The translations under genes were made by a program, and so were the position numbers. A DNA stretch of 64,000 nt, from contig NC_088335.1 in the NCBI RefSeq assembly GCF_036884655.1, forward strand, positions 38,873,501-38,937,500, written 5' to 3'. This document shows positions 1-12,639 of the stretch, piece by piece. Each line of letters starts with the position of its first letter. The first letter of the stretch is position 1. Under the pieces are notes generated by a model. It made no database searches, was not told the DNA's origin, and saw only the letters and a program-made list of their open reading frames with translations. The DNA comes from Musa acuminata AAA Group. Its lineage: Eukaryota > Streptophyta > Magnoliopsida > Zingiberales > Musaceae.

Positions 1-3000
1 ATGGTGGTACCAAGTTAAATAGACCCTCCATCGAGAGGCAGCAGGTATATGTAAATAGAACACAAATCATCAATCTATTAGGTGCACTGCTTTTGTCTTA
101 ACAGGTAGATGTTTTTATTATGCAGGAAGATGTTGATGCCCTTATTAATTGTGTCTCTAAAAATATCGGATTTAGTGAAGGAAAGCCAGTATCTGCATTC
201 ACAATCTACAAATGTCTTATTCATTGGAAATCATTTGAAGCAGAAAAGACTAGTGTTTTTGATCATCTTATACAGATGATCGGTTCTGCAATTGAGGTAA
301 TTTGTGCAGGATCAGTCCACATGCTTTTTTTTTCATTTTCTTTCCTGAATATAACAAGTGACATATAAAGTTTCTTCATTTTCTTTCCTCTCCGTTTGTG
401 CAAACTACTTAAGGTGGAAAATTCATGGAATTGGTTCTCAGAAAACTACTTTTTCTGTTGCTTGGTTGGTTAAGAAACAAAAATATCTGGGAGTTCTTTT
501 TCAGATTTCTAGGAAATTTATGGCTTTTTTTACAGATTTTTCTAGTTTGGAGAATGAAATCAAAATTTTTCCAAAATATTCTTCGCATTATTTCTTTGTT
601 TTCTAAAAGGAGACAAAGCTTTACTTTTTCTCTGCATTTGCAGCATCAATAAAAGAATAGACTAGCCTTTTCATCCTTTTTCTATGATCTCAACAATTCT
701 ATTTAGTTTTGATGGAAATATTTTTTGTGGAAAATTCATTTCCACTGATTATTTTGCAAGGAAACCGACTCTTATCATTACATAATGACATATTGTTATT
801 GCCAATGTATTGACGGCTTACGTATTGTTTCTTTTTTTTATTTTGGAGTTGTATTTCATCATCCTGCCTGATGGAAAAATTGACACAGTAGCTTGATGAG
901 CCTATAACCGCATCCCAAGTTAATACCAAAGTCCAATGTAGCCTTAAACAACAGAATGTTCCTCCCACTTTCAATATGGCACTATTAGAGATGTTACAAT
1001 CTCCTCGTTCAAGTTTTAGTGTCTTTGTCAAGTCTCAAGGCTAATGCATACTTTGGAATCATGTCCTTTGTTGCTTCTAAGTGATGGTCATTGACAATAG
1101 CTCATACAATTGAACTTACAGTTCTTGCTTGTTTTGTTGCTAGCCATCCTACAATTTCTAGATTCTACATTGATTGTCATCTGATCGCAGACTTTCTCGA
1201 TCTCTGTGCAGGATGAGCATGACAATGACCATCTTGCATACTGGCTATCAAATGGTTCTACTTTGTTATTCCTGCTGCAACGAAGTCTTAAAGTTGCTGG
1301 TGCAGTTGGGAGTACTGCACAACGAAAACCTCCTGCGCCAACATCATTTTTTGGGAGAATGACTCAAGTATGCAAAAACTGTTAATATCTCTTGCATTAT
1401 GTTTGGTTATCTTGAGTTGTTACCCTGGGCCACTGCATCTGGCTTTCATCTATGATACTTATGTTTAATACAAATCTTTTTTCTTTTTTACTGAATGCTA
1501 GAGTTTTCGCTCCTCATCTTCTGTAAGCCTTGCTGTGGATGGACTATCTGTTGTGCGCCAAGTTGAGGCAAAGTATCCTGCCTTGCTTTTCAAGCAGCAG
1601 CTAACAGCTTATGTGGAGAAGATATATGGAATTATCCGTGATAATGTGAAAAAGGATTTATCTTCCTTGCTATCGTTATGCATCCAGGTATAGAGTATTG
1701 CCACAAATACATGTCTGTTAGATAAAATGTATGTTTAATAACTAATGTTAGATGAAAAGTATGTTTAATAACTAATTGGAGTTAATGGTATGAACCTTGA
1801 GTTAATTTTCTTTTTTTAGTTGTGTCATATTAATTAGTTTAAGATGGAACATTTTTTGCTTCTAATGTGCTGATACTAATAGTTTTTTGATATTTGGGAT
1901 TTCGTTTACCAATTTGACTGTTTGTCCTCTAAATATTGCCAACAGTCAAAACCTGTTTTCGTCAATTTGGAGGACTTTTCACTGTCTTAAGTCTGTTTAA
2001 TCAAATTTTAAATAAGTACATGTATGTTGTCAGATCATTTCTTAGTTATAATTCTACAACATACTCAACGTTTAGGTGGAACATTTCATGATGTTAAATT
2101 CTGATCCTTTACCGTAGAGTAGAAGTCATTACTTAATGTGTGAGCTATTCATGGAGTACCCAACACTTGAAACAAATTACTTGTTGTATACCTTGTTCTG
2201 TTCTCCTAAATTCTGCTCTGGAATGCTTCTCTGTCATCATATTTTCTATGGATGAATTATTATAATCTTTTGACAATATAAGCACATCTCAATTGCTATT
2301 TTATTGATCTTGATACTCAGGCCCCAAGAACAACAAGGGCAAGTATGCTGCGAGGTGTTGGGCGTTCACCTCGTCAGACACAAGGGAACCATTGGCAGAA
2401 CATCATTGAGAGACTCGATAACCTCCTTAAAACAATGCAAGAAAATTATGTATGATGTCTTAATTAAAATGAAGTAAAACTGTACCTTTTGGGAGTCCAT
2501 CATAGAACTTTAAGTTAAATCTGTTGTTTTTCAGGTACCTCTTGTTCTAATTCAGAAGATGTACACGCAAATTTTCTCATTCATCAACGTACAAGTTTTT
2601 AACAGGTTAGTGACTGTTTGATATTTTTTTTTGTGTAGTAGGTGATTAGAATATAATTCCTTTACTGCTTTGCAGTCTGCTTCTTCGTCGTGAGTGTTGC
2701 TCTTTTAGCAACGGAGAGTATGTGAAATCTGGTCTAGGTGAACTGGAACTATGGTGTACAAAAACAAAACCTCAGGTATAAATGTTCGTTGCGGTTGTTC
2801 AATGCAGTTGTTCAAAGGAATATTTAGTCCCTGTAGTATCTGATATTCATTCTCCTTTCAGTACACAGGTTTGTCTTGGGATGAACTTAAGCACATTAGA
2901 CAAGCTGTTGGTTTCTTGGTAAGTAATTTCTATTTCTATCTGTAGCACATGGCAATGATGCTCTCTCATTTAAGAAGCTAGCTTTATACTTGAATTATAA

Positions 3001-5165
3001 ATATAACATCTTGACATAAGGCAGCCATGTTTTGTGCTGTGCAGTTGCAATGAATTCTATCTAGATCCATGTGAATGCTATATTAACAAATAAGATGCCT
3101 TCTAATTATGCAATATTGATTTCAAATTATGCAGCTAAGAAGTTAACTTTTAACTTGCATCCTGTTACTGTTTACTGTTTACTGTTTTACTCTATTAGAA
3201 AATATAACCGAGCACAATAGTATCTTGCTTTGGAATCTTATCTATTGACCTCCCATGACGTTAACATGTACAACCAATCATGTCATGCTTGTTTGGATAA
3301 ATAAAATACTACTTGTGCAGGCCAGTTTTTATAAAGGATCCAGCAACTGAACTGTGCAGGCCAGTTTTTAGTACTTAATACTTTGGGCTAGTTTAAATAA
3401 TCATAGTGGCTTAACCAGAAGATGTGAGTTCTCTTTATAATCTTAAATCCTAGGAACATGTTTCCTATGATGTTCTTATAAAGCCAGTTGTTTCCTGGCT
3501 GCTATTTTTGGCTTGTGTACATAATCAATTGAAAGGGTTGTTTGGTTGCTTACAACTAGACAGCTTGCAAAAGCATTTGCTGTAAGCAGTCCTGTTGCAC
3601 ATGTTTGGTTGCCTGCAAGTTTTCAGTTGCATTTTGGATTGTCATGCAGTGCAGCCACTGACAATGGTCCCTCACCTGCTTCATCCTTTCTCTCCTCCCT
3701 CTTCACTTTTCCTTCTTACTCTCATCTTCACTTTGGCCACCACTTCAAAGCATTGCCAATGAGGTCATTTTCTCCTGCTCCTTCCTCCCGCATCCTGTTC
3801 TCTTATTTTCCACTTTGGTCTGCTGCTTCAGCTTCCAGCAACACAAGGGGTACCCCTTGCTTCTTCCTACCTCTCTTGCTTTCTACCTTCGATCAGTCCC
3901 ACCATAGCTTCTGCAGACATATAGACCGCTCCCTTGATCCATCTCTTTCTCTCTCTCCATCCTCTGTGCCACCTCAACAAAATAACTGCTGATGCAGATA
4001 GTTATGGATGAACTTGATTTGCGTGAATATATTGTGATGAACAGGTTATATTGTTAGACCATTATCTCGTAGTTCAATCATTTAAACTTTTATTGCTACA
4101 GTCTCAGAAGCTTACTTGGTAGTTTAAACGTCTTTTTTACAATCTCTCTTGTTATATGCAGGTGATATTTCAGAAGTATAGGATTTCATATGATGAGATT
4201 GTGAACGATCTCTGCCCAGTAAGATCACATTGACTTGCACCCTCTTGTCTGTGTTTATTGCTGGAAGTGGTGTGTTTGTGGGTCTTAGTTTTAATTAATG
4301 CTCAGTAGGTTTGTTATTGGGAGGGGTAGTAGATTGGTCGTATTGTGCTCCTGGTGAGGGGTGGTTGATTGGATCTAACAGTCTCTTATGGTTCTTTCTT
4401 CCTGCAGGTTCTTAGTGTCCAGCAGCTCTATAGAATTTGCATTCAGTACTGGGATGACAAGTACAATACAAAAAGCGTCTCTGCAGATGTAAGTTCAAGG
4501 AATTAGTTTACCGTGATATATATATATGTATGTATATATATATGTATGTATGTATATATATATATATGTATGTATACATATATATATATATATATGTATG
4601 TATACATACATATATATAACCATTAGTACTTGTTCCTGTATACATTTAGTTCTTGGGTTTATGTATTATGCGGTGATTTACCTCAGGGCATGTCTAGACA
4701 ACTGTGTTTGGATATGACTTCACATGAACAATAAAAGATGGGTGCCCAAATAGTTATTTAATGTGAACTTTTCATGCAGTTGCTTGTCTGTTGCATTACT
4801 GAATTGCATAGCCTTGAGTTCGATTCAGAATAACTAACTGTTGGTCTTTGTACCTTTATACAGGTCCTCTCCAATATGCGGGTATTAATGACAGAGGATT
4901 CTAATGACGCAGAAAGCAGTGCCTTCCTGCTAGATGATAACTCGAGGTGAAAGGAAAAGCCATTTCAAATGTGTTTACACAATGTTTTGTTGTTTTTTCA
5001 TGATGAACTGGAATACTGACCGCATCCTGATCTTTTTCTCCTTGGTACAGCATTCCCTTCTCGGTAGATGACTTGTTAAGCTCTTTGCAAGAGAAGGAAT
5101 TTATGCATGTCAGGTCAGCAGAGGAACTTACGGAAAACCCGGCCTTCCAATTTTTACAGGAATGA
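1..5165 (+). CDS. Myosin class XI heavy chain, C-terminal part (5'-truncated by window)
   Basis: Actin-based motor for organelle movement and cytoplasmic streaming; only the C-terminal cargo-binding (dilute/DIL) tail is present. Exons read as 1-44 (partial), 126-296, 1212-1367, 1502-1687, 2321-2449, 2535-2605, 2676-2775, 2862-2918, 4162-4218, 4408-4488, 4864-4946 and 5051-5165 (TGA at 5163). Frame is kept across every GT-AG junction. Family hallmarks in order are [97 protein letters not shown] and SFLLDD-type residues before IPFSVDDLL. The end ([14 protein letters not shown]) resembles the XI-2/XI-B-like group, but the subclass is not settled. The motor, IQ and coiled-coil regions lie upstream of the window. 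The intron at 2919-4161 is unusually long (1.24 kb). No frameshift or stop was seen in these exons. Confidence 0.93.
4515..4618. repeat. TA/TATG microsatellite in myosin intron
   Basis: About 100 bp of alternating TA with interspersed TATG units. It starts roughly 26 bp after the splice donor that follows the myosin exon ending at 4488. Confidence 0.95.
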
Positions 5166-5873
5166 TAGGCTCTGTCTAGACCCGAGGAATTCTCGCATTA
5201 TAATCTTGAAGTGGTAGAAGTTCATTACCATACCATTTTTCAGCATTCATTTTTTCCCTTTCAGTGGGTGTGTATATTTGATGGTGGGAGTAAAATGTGT
5301 AAGATTTTGTTAGGGGCAATTTGTAGGGATGGGATGAGTGTCACCACCCTCCATTAAGAGTTCTTCACACAAGATGCAGAAGACGTTTTGTTTTGTTCTA
5401 CACACCGTTGCTTCTGTTCAATTATATTGTTTTTGGAAGGGAATGTTCTGAGAGTCCCCCTCCCCGTTTTAACTTGTATAGTATATATAGGATTAGTACG
5501 AAATAATTATTATAAAGCAGAATACTCACAAGCAGATAAATTTATTTTTTCTTCTGTTTTTATGCAGAATATTCTGAAATTTTTTTTCATATATTTTCTT
5601 AACTGAGAACCTTCTGAATAAGTTTTCTGCAGTCATCATTGTTGTTGTTTGCATTACACCACTTATTATGGTTTCCAGGTTCTCTCCGAGCCTCTTTACA
5701 TGACTTTAATGACTCCTATAGTTTTTATGTAATTCGTCAAGATATACCAATGAATGCATTTTTAAAGCTTACTCATTGGTAATCATTGTTGTGTATTATG
5801 CCGCAGGGTGTGCATGTATCAATCATCCTTTGGGTTTGAGATGCATATCAGGCTTTGTCCTCATAAGCTTGTT

Positions 5874-5939
<66 letters not shown>

Positions 5940-6226
5940 CATCCATCCAATAGAAAATGAGTAGCGAGTTTGATAAACCTAATCGAAACAAAGGGAAATA
6001 TATACAATATTGAAATGCCATGCATACACCCGTCACCTAATCAACCATCCAACCAAAAAAAAAAAAAAGAGGCAATTCTCCAATATATGATTTTTAATGG
6101 GCAAAATGATGCAAACGATCTACACGTCACAGAAAACTCGATCTTGATTCTTCTGTTCTTGTCTTGTTCAATTTTCTACAGCTTCCTTCCTCCTCTTCTT
6201 ATGGTAGATCATAATGGTCCAATATC
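5166..6226. other. Intergenic region between convergent myosin and Aux/IAA genes
   Basis: Holds the myosin 3' UTR (roughly the first 400 bp) and the Aux/IAA 3' UTR. A GA microsatellite lies between them. Short open frames here have no recognisable family or splice context. No other gene was seen. Confidence 0.7.
5881..5937. repeat. (GA)n microsatellite
   Basis: Perfect AG dinucleotide run of about 28 units in the convergent intergenic region. It produces artificial Arg-Glu or Leu-Ser open frames. Confidence 0.98.
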
Positions 6227-8794
6227 TTAGGCAGGAGGATCGCTCTCTATCAAGCCACTGACCTTGTTGAAATGCTGCAGCAATCCAGTCACATTAGGTG
6301 AACATTAAAAGTTGTTTACTTGAGAAAAACTAAGCAAAGAAGCTCTCATTTGCAAACTTCTATTTCAATTAGATTAGGCATATTGCAATTTTCTAAAACA
6401 TAAAGAGATTGAAGATCTAATTTGCAATATAGCATGCACAGATGAGATAAGAAAAAAAAATGGGGGCCATGAAAAGTGCAATTTTGAACATTGTGATTGT
6501 TAGGATCGACTTCAATCAGTATAGCACTAGGCTTGGAAGTTGGAACTAACCTTTCCAAAATGAATCGACCTACCAAGCCCATTTGCATCCAAAGTCCTCA
6601 TGATTCTAAGTCTCTTGACTGCTTCCAAGAACATTCTGCAAGTCAGGTTGGTATACCGAATCAGATAAATGCAGAAAGAAATAAGATATTGATAGAAGTA
6701 ACGATGAAAAATTAGTGCAGACAAAAAGTTTTAAATACCAGTCTGACAAAAATCCTGGTATCAGTTCGATTGGTATTATTGTTCTTTTTTCTTTTTTTCT
6801 GTTACTATTGTGGTACATGTTGGTTTACGTTGGTTTACCGCCTGGTACGCTCGTACCCTACCAATTCTAGCTATGTATAATAATACAGACTGGTATTCGA
6901 CCAAGATTTAAAACCTTAGCTCAGAATAGTAGCTGTAACATTGCAACAACAACAAAAGTATGCATTGCACAAAAAATCTCAAATACAGTATTTCAACAAC
7001 AAAAGTATGCAATGATCTGCTAATGTATTTCCACTAAAATTATAGCTAAGCTAGTCAGCAGCTTCAGAAAAAGGTGCTTAAATCATAGTGCAAACAATCC
7101 CGATCCACATATTTATACTAATGGCGATAAAGACACCAACGATATCACCATCAACAAAGAAGTATGTCGTGCAGCCAAGATAGTCATCCAGGGATGATTT
7201 CTAGCTGCACTTATAGGGCTTGTATATAACTAGGCAAGAATCAGCATCGGTATGAGATGCAAAGAAGACCTACCCCCATGGCACATCTCCAACCAGCATC
7301 CAATCTCCATCTTTGTCTTCGTAAGTAAGAGCAAACTCCAGAGAGCCATCCAATAACTTTGAAATCTTTGCCCCATCTGCCATCATCCACACCAATGAAA
7401 TTATGACTCCATCAAATCCCAACATAATTAGTGTAAAGTAGAGACAATTGTGGAGTCGATACAATTCCTTTGTACTATGACATAAAACATTTCGATTCTT
7501 AGGCAGAAAGATAAGTGATGAACTTACGGACAGAGGCCTCGATGGCAGAGGAAATGGTGGGCAAGTGAAACATGAGCTCAAGCGCGACGGCAAGTGCCTC
7601 ATAAGAGTCATGGGCACTGAGATCCACCTTCCTACCAATAGGATCCCCATCCATTTTCACCTTAACGAAGAAGGAACTCCTCACTTTTCCTCTGCTCTCA
7701 TGATCCTTGTTGCCATTGTCTGCCTTGCTACCACCATCGGCGCCACCAGCGATGTTGCTCCTCTTGATGGCAACAGCAGTATCAGCCTCAAGGGTGCTGT
7801 CTTTGGAATGGTTGAACAAGTTGTTCATCCTGAATTGCCTGATAGGCGGCCATCCCACCACCACCTGACTGCTCCCAACCCAAATTTATTCAGGAATCAA
7901 TCTAAGGATTAACATTACACAAATCTTTCAATAGAAATCAACAGCATAAGTTTGAGAGATTAAAAAAAAAGGTTTCTTTTTCCCTTCTCACTCCTTTTCA
8001 AGAGGCTTTTGTGTACCAAATCCGTTACAACAAGCACTGAATACTTTCAGTCACTGAGATCTTTTTGCTTTAGAACATACCATTGAAAAGATGATAGTAG
8101 AGACTAATTAAAGTAGCATTCAAGGAAATAACGGTGATGATATTAGCAAAGAGAAAGGCAACAATATGAGGAGAGTAAAGATGGAATTTTTATGACTTTT
8201 CAGTCATTCGGCAACGAGAAGTAACAAAACGAAGGGGGAAAGGAAAAGATAAGACAGAGGAAATGTGTGGAAACAGAAGCCTAAAGTGAAGAGAAAGCAA
8301 GGGAACGTGAAGAAAGGACCTCGGGCTCACCTGGGCGGGTGAGAGGAGCCACCGACGTCGTGCGAGACGGACTCCGCCGCCCGCCTCGTCCCAGCGACGC
8401 CAGTCCCGATCCCTCCGCCGAGGTTAGTGCCGGAGGAAGACGAGACGGAGGAGGCGGAGGGGGACCTGGGGGAACCAAGGGACGACAGGGACGGGAAGTC
8501 CTTTGCCGTCAGGATGCGGCAACACGAGCCCCACCGCGCCGCCGACGGCTCCGACTTCCCCCTCTTCGCCGCCCCCAGGGTCAGCCCCAAATCCAGCTCC
8601 TCTTCTCCCTCCTCCTCGCCATCGCCACTCAACACTTCCTCCTCCCTTTCCCCGGCCTTCCCTGGCGCTCCACCGCCGACATCATCCGCCACTAAACCCT
8701 CCTCCTCCTCCTCCGCCGCCGCCGCCGCCGCTTCCGCCTTCGACACCGACCCAGGCGACGCCAAGCCTCCATCGTAGCCACGAACCATCTGCAT
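6227..8794 (-). CDS. Aux/IAA auxin-response repressor (IAA18/IAA26-like)
   Basis: Nuclear repressor that binds ARF transcription factors and is degraded through SCF-TIR1/AFB when auxin is present. Exons in transcript order are 8794-8331, 7868-7528, 7376-7274, 6635-6551 and 6274-6227, with the TAA at 6227-6229. They sum to 1041 nt (346 aa) with every junction in phase. Domain I is the EAR motif LDLGLTL at residues 67-73, for TOPLESS recruitment. The Domain II degron VVVGWPPIR is at about 157-165 with its GWPPI core intact. The PB1 domain (III/IV) runs from [19 protein letters not shown] through [19 protein letters not shown] to [23 protein letters not shown] after the EAR motif is typical of the IAA18/26 branch. 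The start is the ATG giving [10 protein letters not shown]. The N-terminus is Glu/Ala-rich and GC-rich. The short last exon ([10 protein letters not shown]...) is the least certain part. Confidence 0.93.
6724..6917. mobile_element. MITE-like inverted-repeat element in Aux/IAA intron 3
   Basis: About 190 bp with ends that are near-reverse complements: AAAGTTTTAAATACCAGTCTG on the left, and the complement of GACTGGTATTCGACCAAG plus ATTTAAAACCTT on the right. There is no coding capacity. A related sequence with the same right end lies at about 57650-57840. Family and target-site duplication were not determined. Confidence 0.5.
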
Positions 8795-9100
8795 TCTGCC
8801 TTCTCCCCTCTCGGGTGGTAGTACTTCTCCACTCAGGTGTTATAGCTCGAGATGGGAACCACAGCGCGGCGACGGGACCCTTTAAAGCAGCGAGTCTGAA
8901 GAGCTGCAAGTGACACAACGCCGCATACCCACACACACCCACCAATCACCGTTACGAGTCGTCAACGGTCGTGAGGCTCCGTGAGTCATTGGCCTCGTGC
9001 AGGTCTCGGGTTCTCGGAAAATTACGTGCCCTGCGATGGTGGTGGCCCCCGACGACTTGTTGTTCTTGTTCTCTCTTTACAGCCCAGACTTTCCCTCGCC

Positions 9101-9106
9101 TGTCTC
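9101..9106 (+). promoter_or_regulatory. TGTCTC auxin-response element upstream of Aux/IAA
   Basis: Exact TGTCTC hexamer about 310 bp before the Aux/IAA ATG. TGTCTC is the classical ARF-binding AuxRE. A single hexamer can occur by chance, but a second copy lies 277 bp further upstream of the same auxin-responsive gene class. Confidence 0.4.
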
Positions 9107-9377
9107 ACCTCGAACAGCGAACAACATTTTTTGAGATTACAGAGAGGAAGTGACGTCATATTCTCGTAGTCATTAACATTGCCAGAAAGCCTCCCGTGTT
9201 CCCTGCCGTGGATCCGACAGCGCATCTACCGAGCACAAGCTGCCATATCTGTTGGATAAAGGAGCAAATAAGAGAGAGAGAGGCTTAATTAACGGGAGAT
9301 TAAGTGGGTAATTGGGGTTGCTCTCACCCCCACATTCGTTATAATGAGGGGACAAAGGACTTGGCAGGCAAAGATGC

Positions 9378-9383
9378 TGTCTC
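9378..9383 (+). promoter_or_regulatory. Second TGTCTC auxin-response element
   Basis: Exact TGTCTC about 585 bp before the Aux/IAA ATG, in the same orientation as the copy at 9101. Confidence 0.35.
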
Positions 9384-9456
9384 CCCAGTGGGAGGGTAGG
9401 GAGAAAAGGATGGGAAAGATGCTGGTTTGGGGCCAACACGACACCCAACCCATTGA

Positions 9457-9479
9457 CTCTCTCTCTCTCTCTCTCTCTC
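9457..9479. repeat. (CT)n microsatellite
   Basis: Perfect CT run of about 11-12 units upstream of the Aux/IAA gene. Confidence 0.95.
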
Positions 9480-11735
9480 GTAACATAAGATGGTTAAAGA
9501 AGATCACTAGTATACCTATCGGATTCTTAACCCGATAAAATGGGATCCGTTATGTAAGTTATTTCAAATTTATGTCCTTTTTTATTTTATGATATAAATC
9601 ACATTCTTACACGTGAGAAGAGAAGAGATTAGTTATTATAGCACGCATAAAACCCCTTATGTTCATTCATTTAGGCGTAGGATCCGAGCGAGCGAATGTT
9701 TGATGTTTCTAACCCGATAATCGTCCGACGTAATCACATCAAACTCGACGATCCTTCAACAATTTGAGAAGCTGATATGGTGACAATGGTGGGACAAATT
9801 AAATCACGGTGCACTCACTCTTCGATGGAGGTCACATCGATCATCTACAATCATGTTTTTCTTAATCAAAGTTGCGTGCCCTAATTAATAATCCTCCCTC
9901 TTTCCTATCTATCATTGCCAATTTAAATCTAGCAAGTTGGACCTATTGCTAAATACCATAGTAATCATGCAAAGATGCTCTGTCTTTCTAATCATAAATT
10001 TAAGCGAGTCAATGGTTTTTCTTAAGCGCACATTTAATTAAGAATTAGAACTAATTACTCATGGAGAGTCAGATTTGCGGGACTAATTAATGATGACACG
10101 GTTGAATATTAAACTATCAAATCACTCCACGGCTGAGGAGGCGTACGTGATGACGTGTCGTCTCCTTTTCCGAGCAGTGGTGGTCTCGTGCGCGTGCAGA
10201 ATGATCGTGCCTTTGTAGTGCTGCTCCTACCGGGATGACAAGCCAAGGAGGTGGGGCCCGAGGGCAACACGTGAGCTGCTGCTATCCAGGTGGCCCAACA
10301 TCTCGACTCGGGTAAGACGCTGGGTTTACGTCCGCTTTCGATTACGAACCACATTTTCGTGGCGAGTCGAACGAAGTAGCTCGTGAGCTCGCACACCAAA
10401 AGGTCCTCGCATGATGTCTGTCTAATCTTGACCGTCCACATCGTAAACAAAACGATCATGATCATCAAAAATTTGCTGAGTTCGTTTCGGAACAACCTTT
10501 ACCACACCCCATAATGGTCATGTGGATCCCAAATTAACGGGTACGGATAATGATGAGCCCGACACGTACTATCTATCGGATATAAGGGGACGACCCGAAA
10601 GAAAGTATTACCCATCTCATTGTTGCAACACTTTCACTTGGATCAGAATTTTGACGACTTGGAAAGCCATCGACGAGGAATAATTCGGATGTGAGGCGCG
10701 AAATCGATGTCCTTAACATTATTGTAGTCACGATTGACCACTAAATGCTATCCATGATTGATGTGTTAAAGGAAAAATATTTATACTTGTGTATAATTTA
10801 ATTAATTTTGAAGACTACTTTGCCAAAAAAATATGATGTTGATGATGATTATTTTGACCCGGTGGTCTTGTTCTTGGGTTTCACAAAAGGTCTCAGCGGA
10901 CTCCTTGTTCCGTGTGTCTTCGCCACAGTTTGCAGCATCCCTTTCTACAGCTTTTGTTGTGGAGCTGGAAGCAATGAGAACCAGTACTGACTGAATCGAT
11001 TCAGAGGTAGCTGCCAATATGTTTAAACTAGAATCGGATCATAACACGACACATAGAATTATGTGATGTTAGGAAGCAGCTCATATCCTTTGATCTTTTC
11101 TGGCAGAATGATGAACGAGCGGAGGTGTTTCCTGTCCTTGATAATATGTTTACTACAGTGAGAGAGATGCACGCACATAAGCAGATTTGCGAGGCACATT
11201 CGTCAGCCGAGCTTTTAGGTGAACACAGAGACAATAATCCATGGGAGACAAAACGAGAACCTATAGTTTGATGGAGTTCCATCTTCTTCTGCTGGGTCTG
11301 AATCAAACACCGGAGTGGTTTGGTGTATGTGGTTAAGCAACCAAGAATATTATGCCTTTTATGTTTGTCCCATGGCCATTCCATGAACTTAAACACTACA
11401 TAAAACCATAACAAATAGTAAACATTTTAAGCCTTTTGTATTCTCCTAGTTTCCCCAACAATGACCTGATTGTGATGTCTGTGTCCAAGAAACCTTTCTA
11501 TGTTTTTATTTCTTCTTCTTTTCTAAGATTTGACATGATTTTGATGAGACATTCTTCCAGACTTAAAGATGGATGGATTGCACAAGAGACTGCGGAGAAG
11601 GTAAACAATGTTTGAGATGAATTACCAAGTTCTCCACTTTCAGATGGTTCTTCTTTTAGATAGCCAATCAGATGATCATGGCCATTGGCTTAATCTAAGA
11701 GGCAATCATGTTCATGAATTTATATTCTTAGGAAC

Positions 11736-11736
<1 letters not shown>

Positions 11737-11784
<48 letters not shown>
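11737..11784. repeat. (TTA)n microsatellite
   Basis: About 16 perfect TAT/TTA trinucleotide units in intergenic DNA. Confidence 0.95.
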
Positions 11785-11787
<3 letters not shown>

Positions 11788-12639
11788 CACAATAGCATAT
11801 TCTTAAAGAAATTATTGGATATATATATATATAAATTAATTAATTTCATATTTGTCTTTCTAAATAGATTTAGTATCTGTATGTCATTTCATAATAAAAA
11901 ATTTGTACATATGTCATTATGGTCAATCTCTCTCTTAATTTACTAGTATTTGACAGTTAAATTCAAACTCTAATTAACATTAATACATACTATTATGATT
12001 ATAAGAATATTGGAGATGCTTTGTGATATTTATTTTATTTTTCAAACTCAAACTAGTTAATGCTAACTATGATTAGTTGTGGCCTCCTTGGGTGTTAATT
12101 TCAGGCATCTCTTACCCTACTAGGCAACAAGAACCAAGAGATTCATGTTTCCATCAAGCCAAGGAGCCATGTTCTTTTCCCGAGGTTATCTCTGTGGTAT
12201 AGAAAATAAAACATCTCCATCGATCCAGTAGCAATTTGTTCCGCTATCAAATGAGCTTAGTGTCCTCAAAAAAAGATTTAATGAACTGCTTCTTCAAGAC
12301 CATCACAAAAAAGATTTAATTTGTTCCACCATATATGAACTGCTTTTTCAAAACTAATTCACAGAAACCAAAATTTGCACAGATTGTTTCAAAGTGGATA
12401 ATTGATGAGAACACATACAGCAAATTATCAGTAATTTGCAAGATAAGCACAACAGAATGTTGCAAGAAATAAGCATGTTCTATCTTCAGCTAAAGGTGAA
12501 ATTTCTTCGAGTTTTTTCTTCATGGTGCTTGAAAGATGTGCATCCTTAATTCCCTGGATTAATTACATTTATAGAACCTAGTATTGAATCAAAATCTATA
12601 AGGAAAAAAAGAGAAAAATTATTCCATCTCAGAAATCTG

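Larger units (their letters stand above)
8795..12639. other. Intergenic region upstream of Aux/IAA; no gene recognised
   Basis: About 3.8 kb between the Aux/IAA start and the stop of the next minus-strand gene. It contains the Aux/IAA 5' UTR and promoter, two TGTCTC elements, a CT microsatellite, a CACGTG G-box at 10268-10273 and a TTA microsatellite. Several 60-130 aa open frames (for example 10109-10495 and 11028-11414) have no recognisable motif or exon structure and were not accepted as genes. Confidence 0.6.

Noticed and set aside
3546..3992. 148-aa plus-strand open frame inside the myosin intron at 2919-4161
   Set aside because: Ser/Pro/Phe-rich low-complexity text with no family similarity. 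It lies between two myosin exons that join in phase, so it is intronic.
5776..6036. Arg-Glu and Leu-Ser repeat proteins
   Set aside because: Pure translation of the GA microsatellite.
8339..8945. Several GC-rich open frames on both strands over the Aux/IAA first exon
   Set aside because: They are frame shadows of exon 1; only the minus frame with the EAR motif continues in phase into the degron and PB1 exons.
10109..11414. Minus-strand open frames of 128 aa in the Aux/IAA upstream region
   Set aside because: No conserved motif, no supporting splice structure and no codon pattern like the neighbouring genes.
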